DNA of 64,000 bases from Mesorhizobium loti (lineage in GTDB: Bacteria > Pseudomonadota > Alphaproteobacteria > Rhizobiales > Rhizobiaceae). The position numbers and the translations under genes were made by a program. This document shows positions 41,258 to 49,487 of this stretch, one piece after another. The stretch spans positions 1,550,001-1,614,000 of the forward strand of contig AP017605.1 in NCBI GenBank assembly GCA_002356515.1, in the 5' to 3' direction. Positions within the stretch are counted from its first letter, which is position 1. Each line of letters starts with the position of its first letter. The notes beneath the pieces are model-generated. The model did no database searches. It had not been told where the DNA came from and was given only the letters and a program-made list of their open reading frames with translations.

Positions 41258-41327
41258 ATCCTATGGCGGAGCAATGAGCGCAGCGACGCAGCGCAGCGAC
41301 GCAGCGCAGACCATAGGATCCATGCCG
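41257..41327 (+). repeat. Single copy of a dispersed palindromic repeat (family A), beside the IS110
   Basis: ATCCTATGG (41258-41266) pairs with CCATAGGAT (41311-41319), then CCATGCCG. The centre contains GGCGGAGCAATGAGCG and a 13-bp direct duplication CAGCGACGCAGCG (41281-41306). It matches the complement of 48813-48859 closely. Confidence 0.75.
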
Positions 41328-41548
41328 GGACTCCGGAGCGTTGCCTCGGTCCAGAATTCTGCTCCGTTGCACCCGTCAGCAAGGTCGCGGCAGCCTGCGC
41401 TGACGAAACATAAGCAACAGATGATATTTTAGGAAGACCCGTGGTCCCGACCGCAAGTAGAAGCGCGGCCACACATCGGGGCCACCAATCTGGCGACGCA
41501 ACGCACCATCCACCGCAAGTCCGGCCGCCGACCCTCACCTTGCAAACG
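41328..41548. other. Gene-free stretch
   Basis: Together with the flanking leader, repeat and terminator, no gene lies between 41047 and 41802. Nothing else was recognised here. Confidence 0.4.
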
Positions 41549-41584
41549 AAAGCCCGCCGGGAGGGGGGATTCCGGCGGGCTTTT
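41549..41584 (+). terminator. Rho-independent terminator, symmetrical
   Basis: AAAGCCCGCCGG / CCGGCGGGCTTTT with a short GGAGG-type loop. A-run and T-run on both sides allow either direction. No gene ends close by, so it may be left from a rearranged neighbour. Confidence 0.7.
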
Positions 41585-41802
41585 GGAAAGCTGATTTCCA
41601 ACTTTCAGATGTCTGACGGGGGATCAGACGTGGTGACAACTGTTATCGACCGCAGAGGTTCCACCCGAAACAAAAGAATGCCGGCGGCTCGTTCAATTCC
41701 ACGGAATTCAACCCGTAACAGCGATTTCTTTTCGCGGGACCACGTTCCACTGGAACCTTCCACTGCTGGCCGAGTTTTGTGGCGCGGTCGGGAGGACTTG
41801 AA

Positions 41803-42057
41803 TTGGACAGTTTTCAGAGGCTGGAAGCACTGCTCGATAGCGCCGGCGGCGATGGCATCGACGAAGCCAACGCCTTGCTGCGCCGATTCAAGGGCAAATC
41901 GCAAGAGGTTGCCGCAGCCATCGACGAGTTCATGCTCGACTTCAAGACATTGGTCTTCGTTGTCGAGACCGGCGAGGAAGGGTCGCAGAAATCGCTACGC
42001 GAGCTGGCGCGCGTCAGGCTTTCCAATCTCAGGCAGCTCTTGAACGTGGCGGCATAG
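41803..42057 (+). CDS. Small hypothetical protein, TTG start
   Basis: 84 residues from a TTG at 41803, chosen because GGGAGGACT stands four to five bases before it. Helical throughout: LDSFQRLEALLDSAGGDG, IDEANALLRRFKGKSQEVAA, RELARVRLSNLRQLLNVAA. GGAAC...AGTT (spacing 16) lies at 41751-41775, one base off the EcfG pattern. Not recognised. Confidence 0.6.
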   Translation: MDSFQRLEALLDSAGGDGIDEANALLRRFKGKSQEVAAAIDEFMLDFKTLVFVVETGEEGSQKSLRELARVRLSNLRQLLNVAA

Positions 42058-42080
42058 GGACACCAGCCCTGGCGCCGACC

Positions 42081-43289
42081 TTACCCCTTCAGCAGCGCAG
42101 CCAGCCGTGGAATGCCCTCGGTCACGGCGCGCCGGTCCGCCAGCGTGAAGGACAGCCGCAGCGTGTTACGGCCGGTGCCGTCGGCGTAAAAAGCGTTGCC
42201 GGGCACGAAGGCGACGCGGGCCTCCTTCACCGACCGTGCCAAAAGCGCGGTGGCGTCAGCCCCTTCCGGCAGCGTCGCCCAGACGAACATGCCGCCTTCC
42301 GGGCGGCTCCAGGTCACGCCGTCAGGCATGTTGGCTTCGAGCGCGCCCAGCAGGCCGTCGCGGCGCTCGCGATAGGCGCCGATCAGTTTGTTGACCTGGC
42401 CGTCGAACACGGATTCGGCGACGCGATGCATCACCAGCTGGTTGATCGACGGGCTGTGCAGGTCGGACGCCTGCTTCATCAGCACCAGTTTTTCCACCAC
42501 ATGGCGCGGCGCGCAGACCCAGCCCACGCGCATGCCCGGCGACAGGATTTTCGAGAACGAACCGCAATAGAGCGTGCGCGCCTTGTCGATACCGCCGGAG
42601 CGCGCGCAATCGAGCGCCAGGATCGGCGGCACGCCCTCGCCGTCATAACGCAGCGCGCGGTAGGCGGCGTCCTCGATGACGGCGATGTCGAGTTCGCCGG
42701 CAAGATCGAGCACCGCCTCTCGCTGCTTTTGGTCGAGCGTGTTGCCGGTCGGGTTGGCGAAATCGGGCACCAGATAGGCGAACTTGACCTTGCCGCCATT
42801 CGCCGCTGCCGCCGCGCGATAGGCGTCGGGCGTCATGTTGCCGCCTTCGGGCCGCAGCCGGTCATAGCGCGGCTCATAGGCGTTGAAGGCCTGCAGCGCG
42901 CCAAGATAGGTCGGCCATGTCACCAGCGCGGTGTCGCCGGGCGACAGGAACAGTTTTCCCAGATAATCCAGCGCCTGCTGCGAACCGGAGGTGATGAAGA
43001 TATTGGCCTCGTCGCAGGCAACGCCGAGCTTGCCCATCTGCCCGGCCAGCCACCGCCGCAGCGGCAGATAACCTTCCGAGACCTGGTACTGCAGCGCCGC
43101 CCCCGCCTCCGCGCCGCCCAGCACCTCGGCATAGGCATCGCGGATGGCCTCGGCCGGAAACAGCGAGGGATCGGGAATGCCGCCGGCGAACGAGATGATG
43201 TCCGGCTGGTCGAGCAGCTTCAACAGCTCGCGGATTTCGGAGGCTTTCATGCGCGACGAGCGCGAAGCCAAAAGGTTCATAAGGGTCAA
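42081..43289 (-). CDS. PLP-dependent aminotransferase (class I/II, MocR/2-aminoadipate type)
   Basis: 402 residues. Fold type I: IISFAGGIPDPSLFPAEA, SEGYLPLRRWLAGQM, ITSGSQQALDYLGKLFL, LVPDFANPTGNTL, VIEDAAYRALRYDG, and the PLP Lys in YCGSFSKILSPGMRVGWV; the substrate Arg is in NTLRLSF. Resembles the LysN/2-aminoadipate and valine-pyruvate group. Substrate not fixed. The second ATG (43280) is also possible. Confidence 0.9.
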   Translation of the reverse strand: MTLMNLLASRSSRMKASEIRELLKLLDQPDIISFAGGIPDPSLFPAEAIRDAYAEVLGGAEAGAALQYQVSEGYLPLRRWLAGQMGKLGVACDEANIFITSGSQQALDYLGKLFLSPGDTALVTWPTYLGALQAFNAYEPRYDRLRPEGGNMTPDAYRAAAAANGGKVKFAYLVPDFANPTGNTLDQKQREAVLDLAGELDIAVIEDAAYRALRYDGEGVPPILALDCARSGGIDKARTLYCGSFSKILSPGMRVGWVCAPRHVVEKLVLMKQASDLHSPSINQLVMHRVAESVFDGQVNKLIGAYRERRDGLLGALEANMPDGVTWSRPEGGMFVWATLPEGADATALLARSVKEARVAFVPGNAFYADGTGRNTLRLSFTLADRRAVTEGIPRLAALLKG

Positions 43290-43412
43290 GTCACGCCTCC
43301 CCGGACGATTTTATATAGGTCAATGTAGCTGACCTATATCCGCTTTATCAGGCAATTTGAATAGTGCCTGAAGCCCTTGCGCTATACGCCAGTCGTCGCC
43401 TGGGCGGAACGC

Positions 43413-43865
43413 CTACAGTGCTTTCTTGTAACCAATATGGCTGCCGGTGAAGCCAAGGCTGTCATAGAAGCGGTGCGCGTCCGTCCGTCCCTTGTCGGTG
43501 GTCAACTGCACAAGGCTGCAGCCGCGTGCCCGGCATTGCTCGATCGCCCATTCGAACATCAGCCGGCCGATGCCACCCGAGCGCCGGTGGCTCGCGACCC
43601 GCACCGCCTCGATCTGCCCGCGCCATGCGCCCTTGCGCGACAGCCCGGCAAGAAAGGTGATCTGCAACGTGCCGATCACCTCGGCTCCGTCGACGGCCAC
43701 CGCCAGCAACTGGTTGGGATCGGCGTCGATGGCGTTGAAGGCATCGAGATAGCCTTGCGCCAGCGGCAGAGAGGCATCTTCGCGGCCGACGCCAAGCGGA
43801 TCGTCGGCGAGCATGGCGACGATAGCGGGAAGATCGGAGGCTTGCGCCGTGCGGAAGGTGATCAT
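43413..43865 (-). CDS. GNAT-family N-acetyltransferase
   Basis: 150 residues from the ATG at 43865 (MITFRTAQASDLPAIVAML). The acetyl-CoA motif is VRVASHRRSGGIGRLMFEWA, followed by LVQLTTDKGRTDAHRFYDSLGF, the usual end of the fold. Acceptor unknown. The open frame to 43934 adds Pro-rich residues without support. Confidence 0.88.
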   Translation of the reverse strand: MITFRTAQASDLPAIVAMLADDPLGVGREDASLPLAQGYLDAFNAIDADPNQLLAVAVDGAEVIGTLQITFLAGLSRKGAWRGQIEAVRVASHRRSGGIGRLMFEWAIEQCRARGCSLVQLTTDKGRTDAHRFYDSLGFTGSHIGYKKAL

Positions 43866-43970
43866 GGGTGCCGAGATAGCGCGAGGCGGTGGCCGGGGCA
43901 ACGTACCACTTGAGCCGGACGCGATCGGCTGCAATCATGTCCGTATCCACCATCTCACAAGAGGGCCGGC

Positions 43971-44450
43971 ATGCATGCCAGGGAACCGCTCTACCGCAAA
44001 GTGAACACCCGAACCCGCCTGGTTCTTCATGACCGTGGCGGCGATTACAGATGGTCGCGAAACACAGGCCGGGAAGACCGGACCAACCGGGGTTCGATGC
44101 ATGGCGGACACCAGCGTGGTCTGGATTACACGCCGCTGTTCAAATTCCTGCTGTCGCATCTCGGCGACGATTGGGCGGCGGTCCACAGCGAGGCGGTGGC
44201 ACGCCTGGACCGCGCCGACCCCATCTTCTGGATGGTCGCGCGCAGCGAGGCCGAAAGGAAGCCGTTCATCAGGGTCGGCGAAAGTTCCTACTATAGCGGC
44301 CTCTATGTCGACGATGACAACCGCCTTGCGCGCGTCGATCCTGACTTGCGGGTCGAGCATATGGAACCATCCTGTTCCTGCTGCACCCACACATTCAACG
44401 GGTTGCCCTTCACCAGAGCCTTCAGGCCCTTCGCTGGAAATGCACCGTAG
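43971..44450 (+). CDS. Hypothetical protein with a C-terminal Cys cluster
   Basis: 159 residues. The first half is basic (RTRLVLHDRGGDYRWSRNTG); the second contains YYSGLYVDDDNRLARVDPDL and EPSCSCCTHTFNGLPF, in which three Cys and a His could bind metal. GAGGGCCGGC precedes the ATG. Not recognised. Convergent with the NADAR gene, 16 bases between stops. Confidence 0.65.
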   Translation: MHAREPLYRKVNTRTRLVLHDRGGDYRWSRNTGREDRTNRGSMHGGHQRGLDYTPLFKFLLSHLGDDWAAVHSEAVARLDRADPIFWMVARSEAERKPFIRVGESSYYSGLYVDDDNRLARVDPDLRVEHMEPSCSCCTHTFNGLPFTRAFRPFAGNAP

Positions 44451-44466
44451 CTGGCGGGAGCCAGCT

Positions 44467-45012
44467 TCAACGCAGCCGGTCCCGTGCCTGCATCAGCGCA
44501 AACCCCAGCAGGTTCTCGCCGCGCCACAAAAGCGGGTTCGCCGCTTTCTTGTCGTCGGCGGCCAGTCCGATGCCCCACACACGGTCGACGGGGCTCGCCT
44601 CGACCAGGACCTGCTCGCCGGTCGAAAGCAGATATGCGCGAAGGGCGGCATTCTGCCGGAATTTCTCAAAACTCCCCTCGCCGACGATGCGCCGCTTCTC
44701 GGCGTCCCATCTGGATTCGTCGAAACCGCGCACCTGCCGGCCAAACTGCTTCGCCTGCTTGGGGCTTCCCGCCCGCAGGATCTGCGCCGCCGTCTCATCA
44801 TCGCCGAACAGCCGGGCCTTCTCGCCCATCATCCAATGTTCGGCGGTCGGATAGCTGCGGCCAGCCACGACAAAGGGGGCTGGCCACCATTGGCTGAAAC
44901 AGGACGCGGTGATGCTGCCGTCCTTGGAGGGCTGATGTCCCCAGAAGAACAGGAATTTGAGCCGGGACTTCGCCCGGAACGCGTCTTCGAGCTGGGAACG
45001 GTCGTAAATCAT
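44467..45012 (-). CDS. NADAR/YbiA-family N-glycosidase-like protein
   Basis: 181 residues. NADAR domain (about 20-175): LFFWGHQPSKDGSITASCFS, SQWWPAPFVVAGRSYPTAEH, WMMGEKARLFGD, RAGSPKQAKQFGRQVRGFD, WGIGLAADDKKAANPLLWRG and GENLLGFALMQARD. The family cleaves the N-glycosidic bond of riboflavin intermediates (YbiA) or ADP-ribosylated molecules. Cytosolic. Followed upstream by a palindromic repeat, not by phage defence genes. Confidence 0.88.
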   Translation of the reverse strand: MIYDRSQLEDAFRAKSRLKFLFFWGHQPSKDGSITASCFSQWWPAPFVVAGRSYPTAEHWMMGEKARLFGDDETAAQILRAGSPKQAKQFGRQVRGFDESRWDAEKRRIVGEGSFEKFRQNAALRAYLLSTGEQVLVEASPVDRVWGIGLAADDKKAANPLLWRGENLLGFALMQARDRLR

Positions 45013-45083
45013 GGACGCGACAGAACAGAGCGGGCGGGCGGCTTGTCAATACCGATCCTACTGCGCCGGCAGCGGCAAGGGTG

Positions 45084-45232
45084 CGCTCTCCCTTCTCCCC
45101 TTGTGGGAGAAGGTGGATCGGCGCGCAGCGCCGAGACGGTTGAGGGGTGTTCCAGCGGAGTGAGACGTCTGTATTCCCTGGAGCACCCCTCATCCGACCT
45201 CGCTTCGCGAGGCCACCTTCTCCCACAAGGGG
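45084..45232. repeat. Palindromic repeat (family C), left part, split by an IS5 element
   Basis: The left arm CTTCTCCCCTTGTGGGAGA-type (45088-45114) is complementary to the arm formed by 45215-45232 plus 46395-46410. With the insertion removed the element is about 165 bp. The centre contains GAGACGGTTGAGGGGTG. Confidence 0.75.
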
Positions 45233-46383
45233 CCTGTTGCGCAGTTTCGGGAGTGCGCGGACGGGAGTGGAATGCAGCGGGTTGTTGCTTGCGCTTGTGG
45301 ATTGGAGTCTGGTTTTGAGGGGTTGAGGTGGCGGTTCGGCCCGTACGGCCGGACTGCAGGCGCACCTATCCCGTGATGGCGGCCCATCGGCGCATGTTGA
45401 AGGCGATCGCCGCCATCGTCACTTGGGCGGACGCCTTGGCCAGTCCGACATAGCGGATCGCGGTCAGCTTCATGCGGTTCTTGAGCGTGGCGAAGGTGGT
45501 CTCCACCGCCGCCCGACGCCTGGCGATGAGGCGATTGTAGCGTTTGAGCCGCAACGGCAGCTCCGGATGATGCTTGTTGGGGCGGCGCGCGATGCGCACC
45601 TTCTTGCCCTCGGCCTTGAGCCGGGCACGCCGGGCGTGCGTGTCGTAGGCGGCATCGGCCCACACCGTCTTCTCGTCGCTGCGGATCAAGTCATCGGCCA
45701 TCACCGTGTCGTTGACGTTGGCCGGTGTGGTGATCACCGTGCGGATGATGCCAGAGCCCTCATCCACGCCGACATGGGCCTTGTAGCCAAAAGTGAAACC
45801 GCCCTTGCCCTGCCGCGTGGTGACACGGGCGTCCGCATCTTTCGAAGGCCGCTCAGCTGTCGGCGGCGCTGAGACTGCATCGATCAGCGTTGCATCCAGC
45901 ATCGTGCCGCGCTTCAGGATCACGCCGGCCTTCTCCAGCTGCCGGTCGAGTTCGCCAAACAGCTTCTCCAGCAGCCCTTCACCGACAAGCAGATTGCGAA
46001 AGCGCGAGAGCACCGTGTGGTCGGGAATGCTCTCTCCCAGCCCAAGCCCGGCAAAACGCCGGAACGACAGCCGGTCGCCGAGCGCCTCCTCAAGTTCGCG
46101 ATCCGACAGCCCATAAAGCGATTGCAGCAGCAGTGCCTTGAACAGCACCAGCGGCGGCCAAGCCGCCCGACCCGGTCCGCCATCGCGCAGAGGGTTAAGC
46201 AGCTTCTCGAAGCGGTACCACTTCACAAGGCCAGACAACCGGTCGAGCGGCGAGGAGCCACCAGACAGCTTGTCGCCCAGAAATCCCTCCACCAGACTCA
46301 ACTGACCTGTCCGCTTCACCGCCATCGGTTCGTCCTCCGAGCTTATGTCTCAGAGAATCACAACCAGCCAATTACGCAACAGG
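45233..46383 (-). mobile_element. IS5-family insertion sequence, complete, about 1.15 kb
   Basis: Ends are inverted repeats: CCTGTTGCG at 45233-45241 and CGCAACAGG at 46375-46383; the repeat extends to GGGCCTGTTGCG on both sides if flanking bases are counted. Flanking direct repeats CCCACAAGGGG (45222-45232, 46384-46394) can be read as a target duplication of 5 to 11 bases, because end and target share G/C bases. The insertion split the palindromic repeat at 45084-46410. Confidence 0.88.
45366..46325 (-). CDS. IS5-family DDE transposase
   Basis: 319 residues, uninterrupted. N-terminal DUF772-type domain (LVLFKALLLQSLYGLSDREL, FRRFAGLGLGESIPDHTVLS), then a DDE catalytic core: GTMLDATLIDA (first Asp), VWADAAYDTHARR (second Asp), and the Glu in AVETTFATLKNRMKL. 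It probably binds the CCTGTTGCG ends. Apparently functional. Confidence 0.92.
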   Translation of the reverse strand: MAVKRTGQLSLVEGFLGDKLSGGSSPLDRLSGLVKWYRFEKLLNPLRDGGPGRAAWPPLVLFKALLLQSLYGLSDRELEEALGDRLSFRRFAGLGLGESIPDHTVLSRFRNLLVGEGLLEKLFGELDRQLEKAGVILKRGTMLDATLIDAVSAPPTAERPSKDADARVTTRQGKGGFTFGYKAHVGVDEGSGIIRTVITTPANVNDTVMADDLIRSDEKTVWADAAYDTHARRARLKAEGKKVRIARRPNKHHPELPLRLKRYNRLIARRRAAVETTFATLKNRMKLTAIRYVGLAKASAQVTMAAIAFNMRRWAAITG

Positions 46384-46410
46384 CCCACAAGGGGAGAAGG
46401 AGAGGCGCCA
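46384..46410. repeat. Palindromic repeat (family C), right part
   Basis: CCCACAAGGGGAGAAGGAGAGGCGCC: the other arm of the repeat starting at 45084, displaced by the IS5 element. Confidence 0.7.
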
Positions 46411-46411
46411 G

Positions 46412-47164
46412 CTACACCTCGCCCTCATAAACCCGCTGCGCCTGCATCAACGCCGCGTCCAGCCTCTCACCCTCGGCATATCCAGCCAGGTTCTCCGGCC
46501 GCTCGATGCCGGGCAACAGCCTCGGGCAGAGCTCGGCCGCGCCAATCACTGTCCGCACTGGGATGACGCCGGCCCAGACCGGATGGCCGTAATCCTCCTC
46601 GTCGTCGGCAACGCCCTTGGCGCGTACCTTGGCCGACGCCTCCTCGATGCGCATGCCGGTCACCATCGTCGCCTTGGCCTCCTGCGCCGAGATCGGCCGC
46701 AAGGTCTCGCTACGGCCGGGATAGAAGCGGTCGACCACACCGGCCAGCGCCTTCATCTTCTCTTCCGGCTCGTCGACGATCCGCGCCGTGCCAAAGCACA
46801 TCGCCGAGCGGTAGTTGGCGGAATGGTTGAAGCCGGTGCGCGCCAGCACCAGCCCGTCGAGATGTGAAACGGTGAGACAGGCCGGCGTGCCGCCGCGCAG
46901 CTGGCGCAGCATGCGGCTGGCGGACGAGCCGTGCCAGTAGAGCATGTCGCCCTCGCGCCAGTGGATGGTCGGCGTGCAATAGGGCTGGCCGTCGAGCGTG
47001 TAGGCGACGTGGCAGAGCAGCCCGGCATCCAGCACCGCGAAGACGGCCGCATGGTCGTAGCTGCCGCGCTCATGCAGGCGCTTGACCCGGTTGCGGCTGG
47101 TGGTCGGAAAGCTGGCGGCGACGTCGTTCACGGCTTGCGTCCTCGGTTGTTGTCTGGCAACCAT
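46412..47164 (-). CDS. Pyridoxamine 5'-phosphate oxidase-like flavin protein
   Basis: 250 residues from the ATG at 47164, though the start may lie further down. Split-barrel flavin-binding fold: RVKRLHERGSYDHAAVFAVL, LLCHVAYTLDGQPYCTPTIH, MLYWHGSSASRMLRQLRGG, GFNHSANYRSAMCFGTARIV. This is the pyridoxamine-oxidase-like group often paired with MocR regulators; it may act on pyridoxine vitamers or another small molecule. Divergent from the MocR gene with only five bases between annotated starts. Confidence 0.85.
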   Translation of the reverse strand: MVARQQPRTQAVNDVAASFPTTSRNRVKRLHERGSYDHAAVFAVLDAGLLCHVAYTLDGQPYCTPTIHWREGDMLYWHGSSASRMLRQLRGGTPACLTVSHLDGLVLARTGFNHSANYRSAMCFGTARIVDEPEEKMKALAGVVDRFYPGRSETLRPISAQEAKATMVTGMRIEEASAKVRAKGVADDEEDYGHPVWAGVIPVRTVIGAAELCPRLLPGIERPENLAGYAEGERLDAALMQAQRVYEGEV

Positions 47165-47169
47165 GCGCC

Positions 47170-48639
47170 ATGACATTGGTCGAGAAAAGAACCAATCAGA
47201 GCAACAAAATTCAGACCAATCTGCCGGATTGGTCGGCGCTGATCCCGGTTCTGCCCGGCGACGGCCCGCGCAGCCGCGAGCTTTACGCGGCGCTCAGGCG
47301 GCTGATCGAGACCGGCGCGCTGGCCGCCGGCGCCAAGCTGCCGACCACCCGCGACCTTGCGCAACGCTTCGGCCTGTCGCGCTCGGCGGCCGTCGCCTGT
47401 TTCGAAATGCTGATCTCGGAAGGCTTTGCTGTCGCCAAGGTCGGCGCCGGCACCTTCGTCGCGCGCGACGTGCCATATCTGCCGACAACGCTGGCCAAGG
47501 CGCGTCCGCCCGAGATCGATGCCGCCACCTCGCTGCCTTGCGGCCTTGGCGTCGCGGTGTCCGACCCGCGCACGCTGAACCTGTTCCGCATCCTGCTGTC
47601 GCGTCACCTCGCCCGCCCCGGCCCCGAACATTTCCGCTATGGCGATCCGCGCGGCGGCCTTCCGCTGCGCACCGCGATTGCCACCTATCTCAGGACCGCG
47701 CGCGGCGTGCGTTGCGACGCCGGCCAGATCGTGCTGACCTCGGGCACGCAGCAAGGGCTCGACCTGCTGACGCGCGCGGCACTGCGCCCCGGTGACGCCG
47801 TGTGGATCGAAAATCCCTGTTATCCCATTGCGCACGCCGTGCTGGCCGGCAGCGGCGCCGGGATTGTCGCCGTGCCGGTCGACACCGAGGGGCTCGATCC
47901 CGAAATCGGCGAGCACCTGTGTCCCAGGGCACGCGCGGCCTATGTCACGCCCTCGCACCAATATCCGCTCGGCGTGACGATGACGATGCGCCGGCGCCTC
48001 GCCCTGCTCGACTGGGCGCGGCGCAACGATGCCTGGATCATCGAGGACGATTACGACAGCGAGTTCCGCTATGCCGGTCCGCCGCTGACCTCGCTGCAGG
48101 GCATGGATGGCGCCAACCGCGTCGCCTATCTCGGCACCTTCTCCAAGGTGCTCTTTCCCGGCCTGCGCATCGGCTATGTCGTGGTGCCGGAACCGCTGCT
48201 CGACGCCGTCATGGCGGTCCGGGCGCGCTCCGACCGTTACCCCTCGACACTGGCCGAAGGCGCGCTCACCGATCTTTTGAACGAAGGCCATTTCGCCGCC
48301 CATCTCAGGCGCGTGCGCCGCCGGGTACAAGCCGCGCGCGACGTGCTGGTCTCGGGCCTCGAGGCGCATTGCGGTGATAGGCTCGATGTGACGGTGCCCG
48401 AACAGGGGCTGCATTTGATGGCGATGTTGAAGGGCGGCGGACCGGACACGGCGATCGTCGAGGCGGCAAAAGCGGCGGGCGTCGGTGCGCGGGGATTGTC
48501 CGCGATGTTCATTGACGGAGCGCCGAAGCATGGGCTGGTGCTGGGGTTTTCCGGGTTTTCGGATGAGGAGTTAAGGGCGGCTACGGTGCGGCTGGGTGGG
48601 GTGCTGCAGCAACAGCATCCCCTCCCTTCGTCATCCTAG
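47170..48639 (+). CDS. MocR/PdxR-type GntR regulator with aminotransferase domain
   Basis: 489 residues. N-terminal winged helix (LYAALRRLIETGALAAGAKL, TTRDLAQRFGLSRSAAVACF) linked to a fold-type I aminotransferase-like domain: LTSGTQQGLDLLTRAAL, IENPCYPIAHAVLAGSG, IIEDDYDSEFRYAG, LGTFSKVLFPGLRIGYV (PLP Lys). Such proteins sense PLP and control vitamin B6 or related genes. The adjacent PNPOx-like gene is the likely target. Four ATTGGTC/GACCAAT boxes lie in the first 65 bases. Confidence 0.9.
   Translation: MTLVEKRTNQSNKIQTNLPDWSALIPVLPGDGPRSRELYAALRRLIETGALAAGAKLPTTRDLAQRFGLSRSAAVACFEMLISEGFAVAKVGAGTFVARDVPYLPTTLAKARPPEIDAATSLPCGLGVAVSDPRTLNLFRILLSRHLARPGPEHFRYGDPRGGLPLRTAIATYLRTARGVRCDAGQIVLTSGTQQGLDLLTRAALRPGDAVWIENPCYPIAHAVLAGSGAGIVAVPVDTEGLDPEIGEHLCPRARAAYVTPSHQYPLGVTMTMRRRLALLDWARRNDAWIIEDDYDSEFRYAGPPLTSLQGMDGANRVAYLGTFSKVLFPGLRIGYVVVPEPLLDAVMAVRARSDRYPSTLAEGALTDLLNEGHFAAHLRRVRRRVQAARDVLVSGLEAHCGDRLDVTVPEQGLHLMAMLKGGGPDTAIVEAAKAAGVGARGLSAMFIDGAPKHGLVLGFSGFSDEELRAATVRLGGVLQQQHPLPSSS
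47175..47234. promoter_or_regulatory. Four alternating ATTGGTC boxes, MocR operator candidate
   Basis: ATTGGTC (47175-47181), ACCAATC (47191-47197), GACCAATC (47214-47221), GATTGGTC (47227-47234): four copies of one motif in alternating orientation within 60 bases. They lie inside the annotated 5' end of the MocR frame, which suggests the true MocR start is further downstream. Confidence 0.6.
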
Positions 48640-48870
48640 GGCGAAGCAGGGGCGCAGCTCCGTCGCGGAGACCCTAGAATCCATGCCGCGACGCCTATGA
48701 CGATCCAAAGCGGATCAGGATAAAGCACTACCACCCGTGTCGTAGAACAACTGCAATGCGTCGGGATAACATCCTGGTTCCGCTGCATTTTCCGGCAGAC
48801 TTCACGGCATGGATCCTAGGGTCTGCGCCGCGTCGCTTCGCTCCTTGCTCCGCCCTAGGATGACGAAGGG
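48624..48870. repeat. Palindromic repeat, family A, two facing copies
   Basis: CCCTTCGTCATCCTAGGGC at the left is the complement of the right end (GCCCTAGGATGACGAAGGG). Each arm is itself a hairpin-forming copy with CCTAGG boxes and CCATGCCG (48631-48688, 48806-48859). About 115 bases of other sequence lie between. The related single copy stands at 41257-41327. Confidence 0.8.
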
Positions 48871-48882
48871 GCAGGTAGCCCC

Positions 48883-49380
48883 CTAATCCGCTTCACCCGC
48901 AGGCTTCGCCTTGCCGCACTGCGCCAGCACCTTGCCGATGGCCCCGCTCGATCCCCTCAGCGGAAAGCTGACCGCACCGTATTTCGCCGCACTGACCGAC
49001 ACGTCGCCCTTCGAACGCAACAGGTCGAGCAGTGGATCGGCCTTGGCCAGATCGACCACGAAATAACCGTACATTTCCTCCAGCTGCAGCGCCTTGGTCA
49101 CGGTCTTGCCGTCGGCCTTGAAGTCGAACGCGCCGCTGACGCCGGGCTCCGTCTGCTGGCCGCTGGCGCCCAGATCGTAGCTCAGCACCGGCGTGCCGAA
49201 ACAGGTCAGCATCAGATACGCATCGCCCTTCGGTCCGCCGCAGACCGAGGCGGTCAGCACCTTGCCGCCTTCGTCTTCCTCCATCTTGGCGCTCCAGCCG
49301 CCGCAGGACGCGGCAAAGGCCGGCTGCGCGGCCTGCAATACTGCCACGGCCCCGGCGACGACGAGATAGCGAACTTTCAT
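48883..49380 (-). CDS. Secreted hypothetical protein, 165 aa
   Basis: Start ATG 49380 after GGAGGGGAAGTC. Signal peptide VRYLVVAGAVAVLQAAQPAFA. Mature part: ASCGGWSAKMEEDEGGK, VCGGPKGDAYLMLTCFGTPV, SGAFDFKADGKTVTKALQLE, AIGKVLAQCGKAKP; four Cys, so two disulphides are likely. Beta-rich, periplasmic. Divergent from the DUF922 gene. Not recognised. Confidence 0.7.
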   Translation of the reverse strand: MKVRYLVVAGAVAVLQAAQPAFAASCGGWSAKMEEDEGGKVLTASVCGGPKGDAYLMLTCFGTPVLSYDLGASGQQTEPGVSGAFDFKADGKTVTKALQLEEMYGYFVVDLAKADPLLDLLRSKGDVSVSAAKYGAVSFPLRGSSGAIGKVLAQCGKAKPAGEAD

Positions 49381-49487
49381 GACTTCCCCTCCGACAATTG
49401 CAGCACCCGTCGGCAGCATATAGGAAAAGCGATCCCGTGACATTGGCCGTTGCGGCAAGGTCGCGTGGTCCGGGTTTGGAGAGAGCG

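Noticed and set aside
44467..45012. NADAR protein as part of a phage defence system
   Set aside because: NADAR proteins occur in such systems, but the neighbours here are an unknown protein and a repeat with an IS; nothing supports a defence role.
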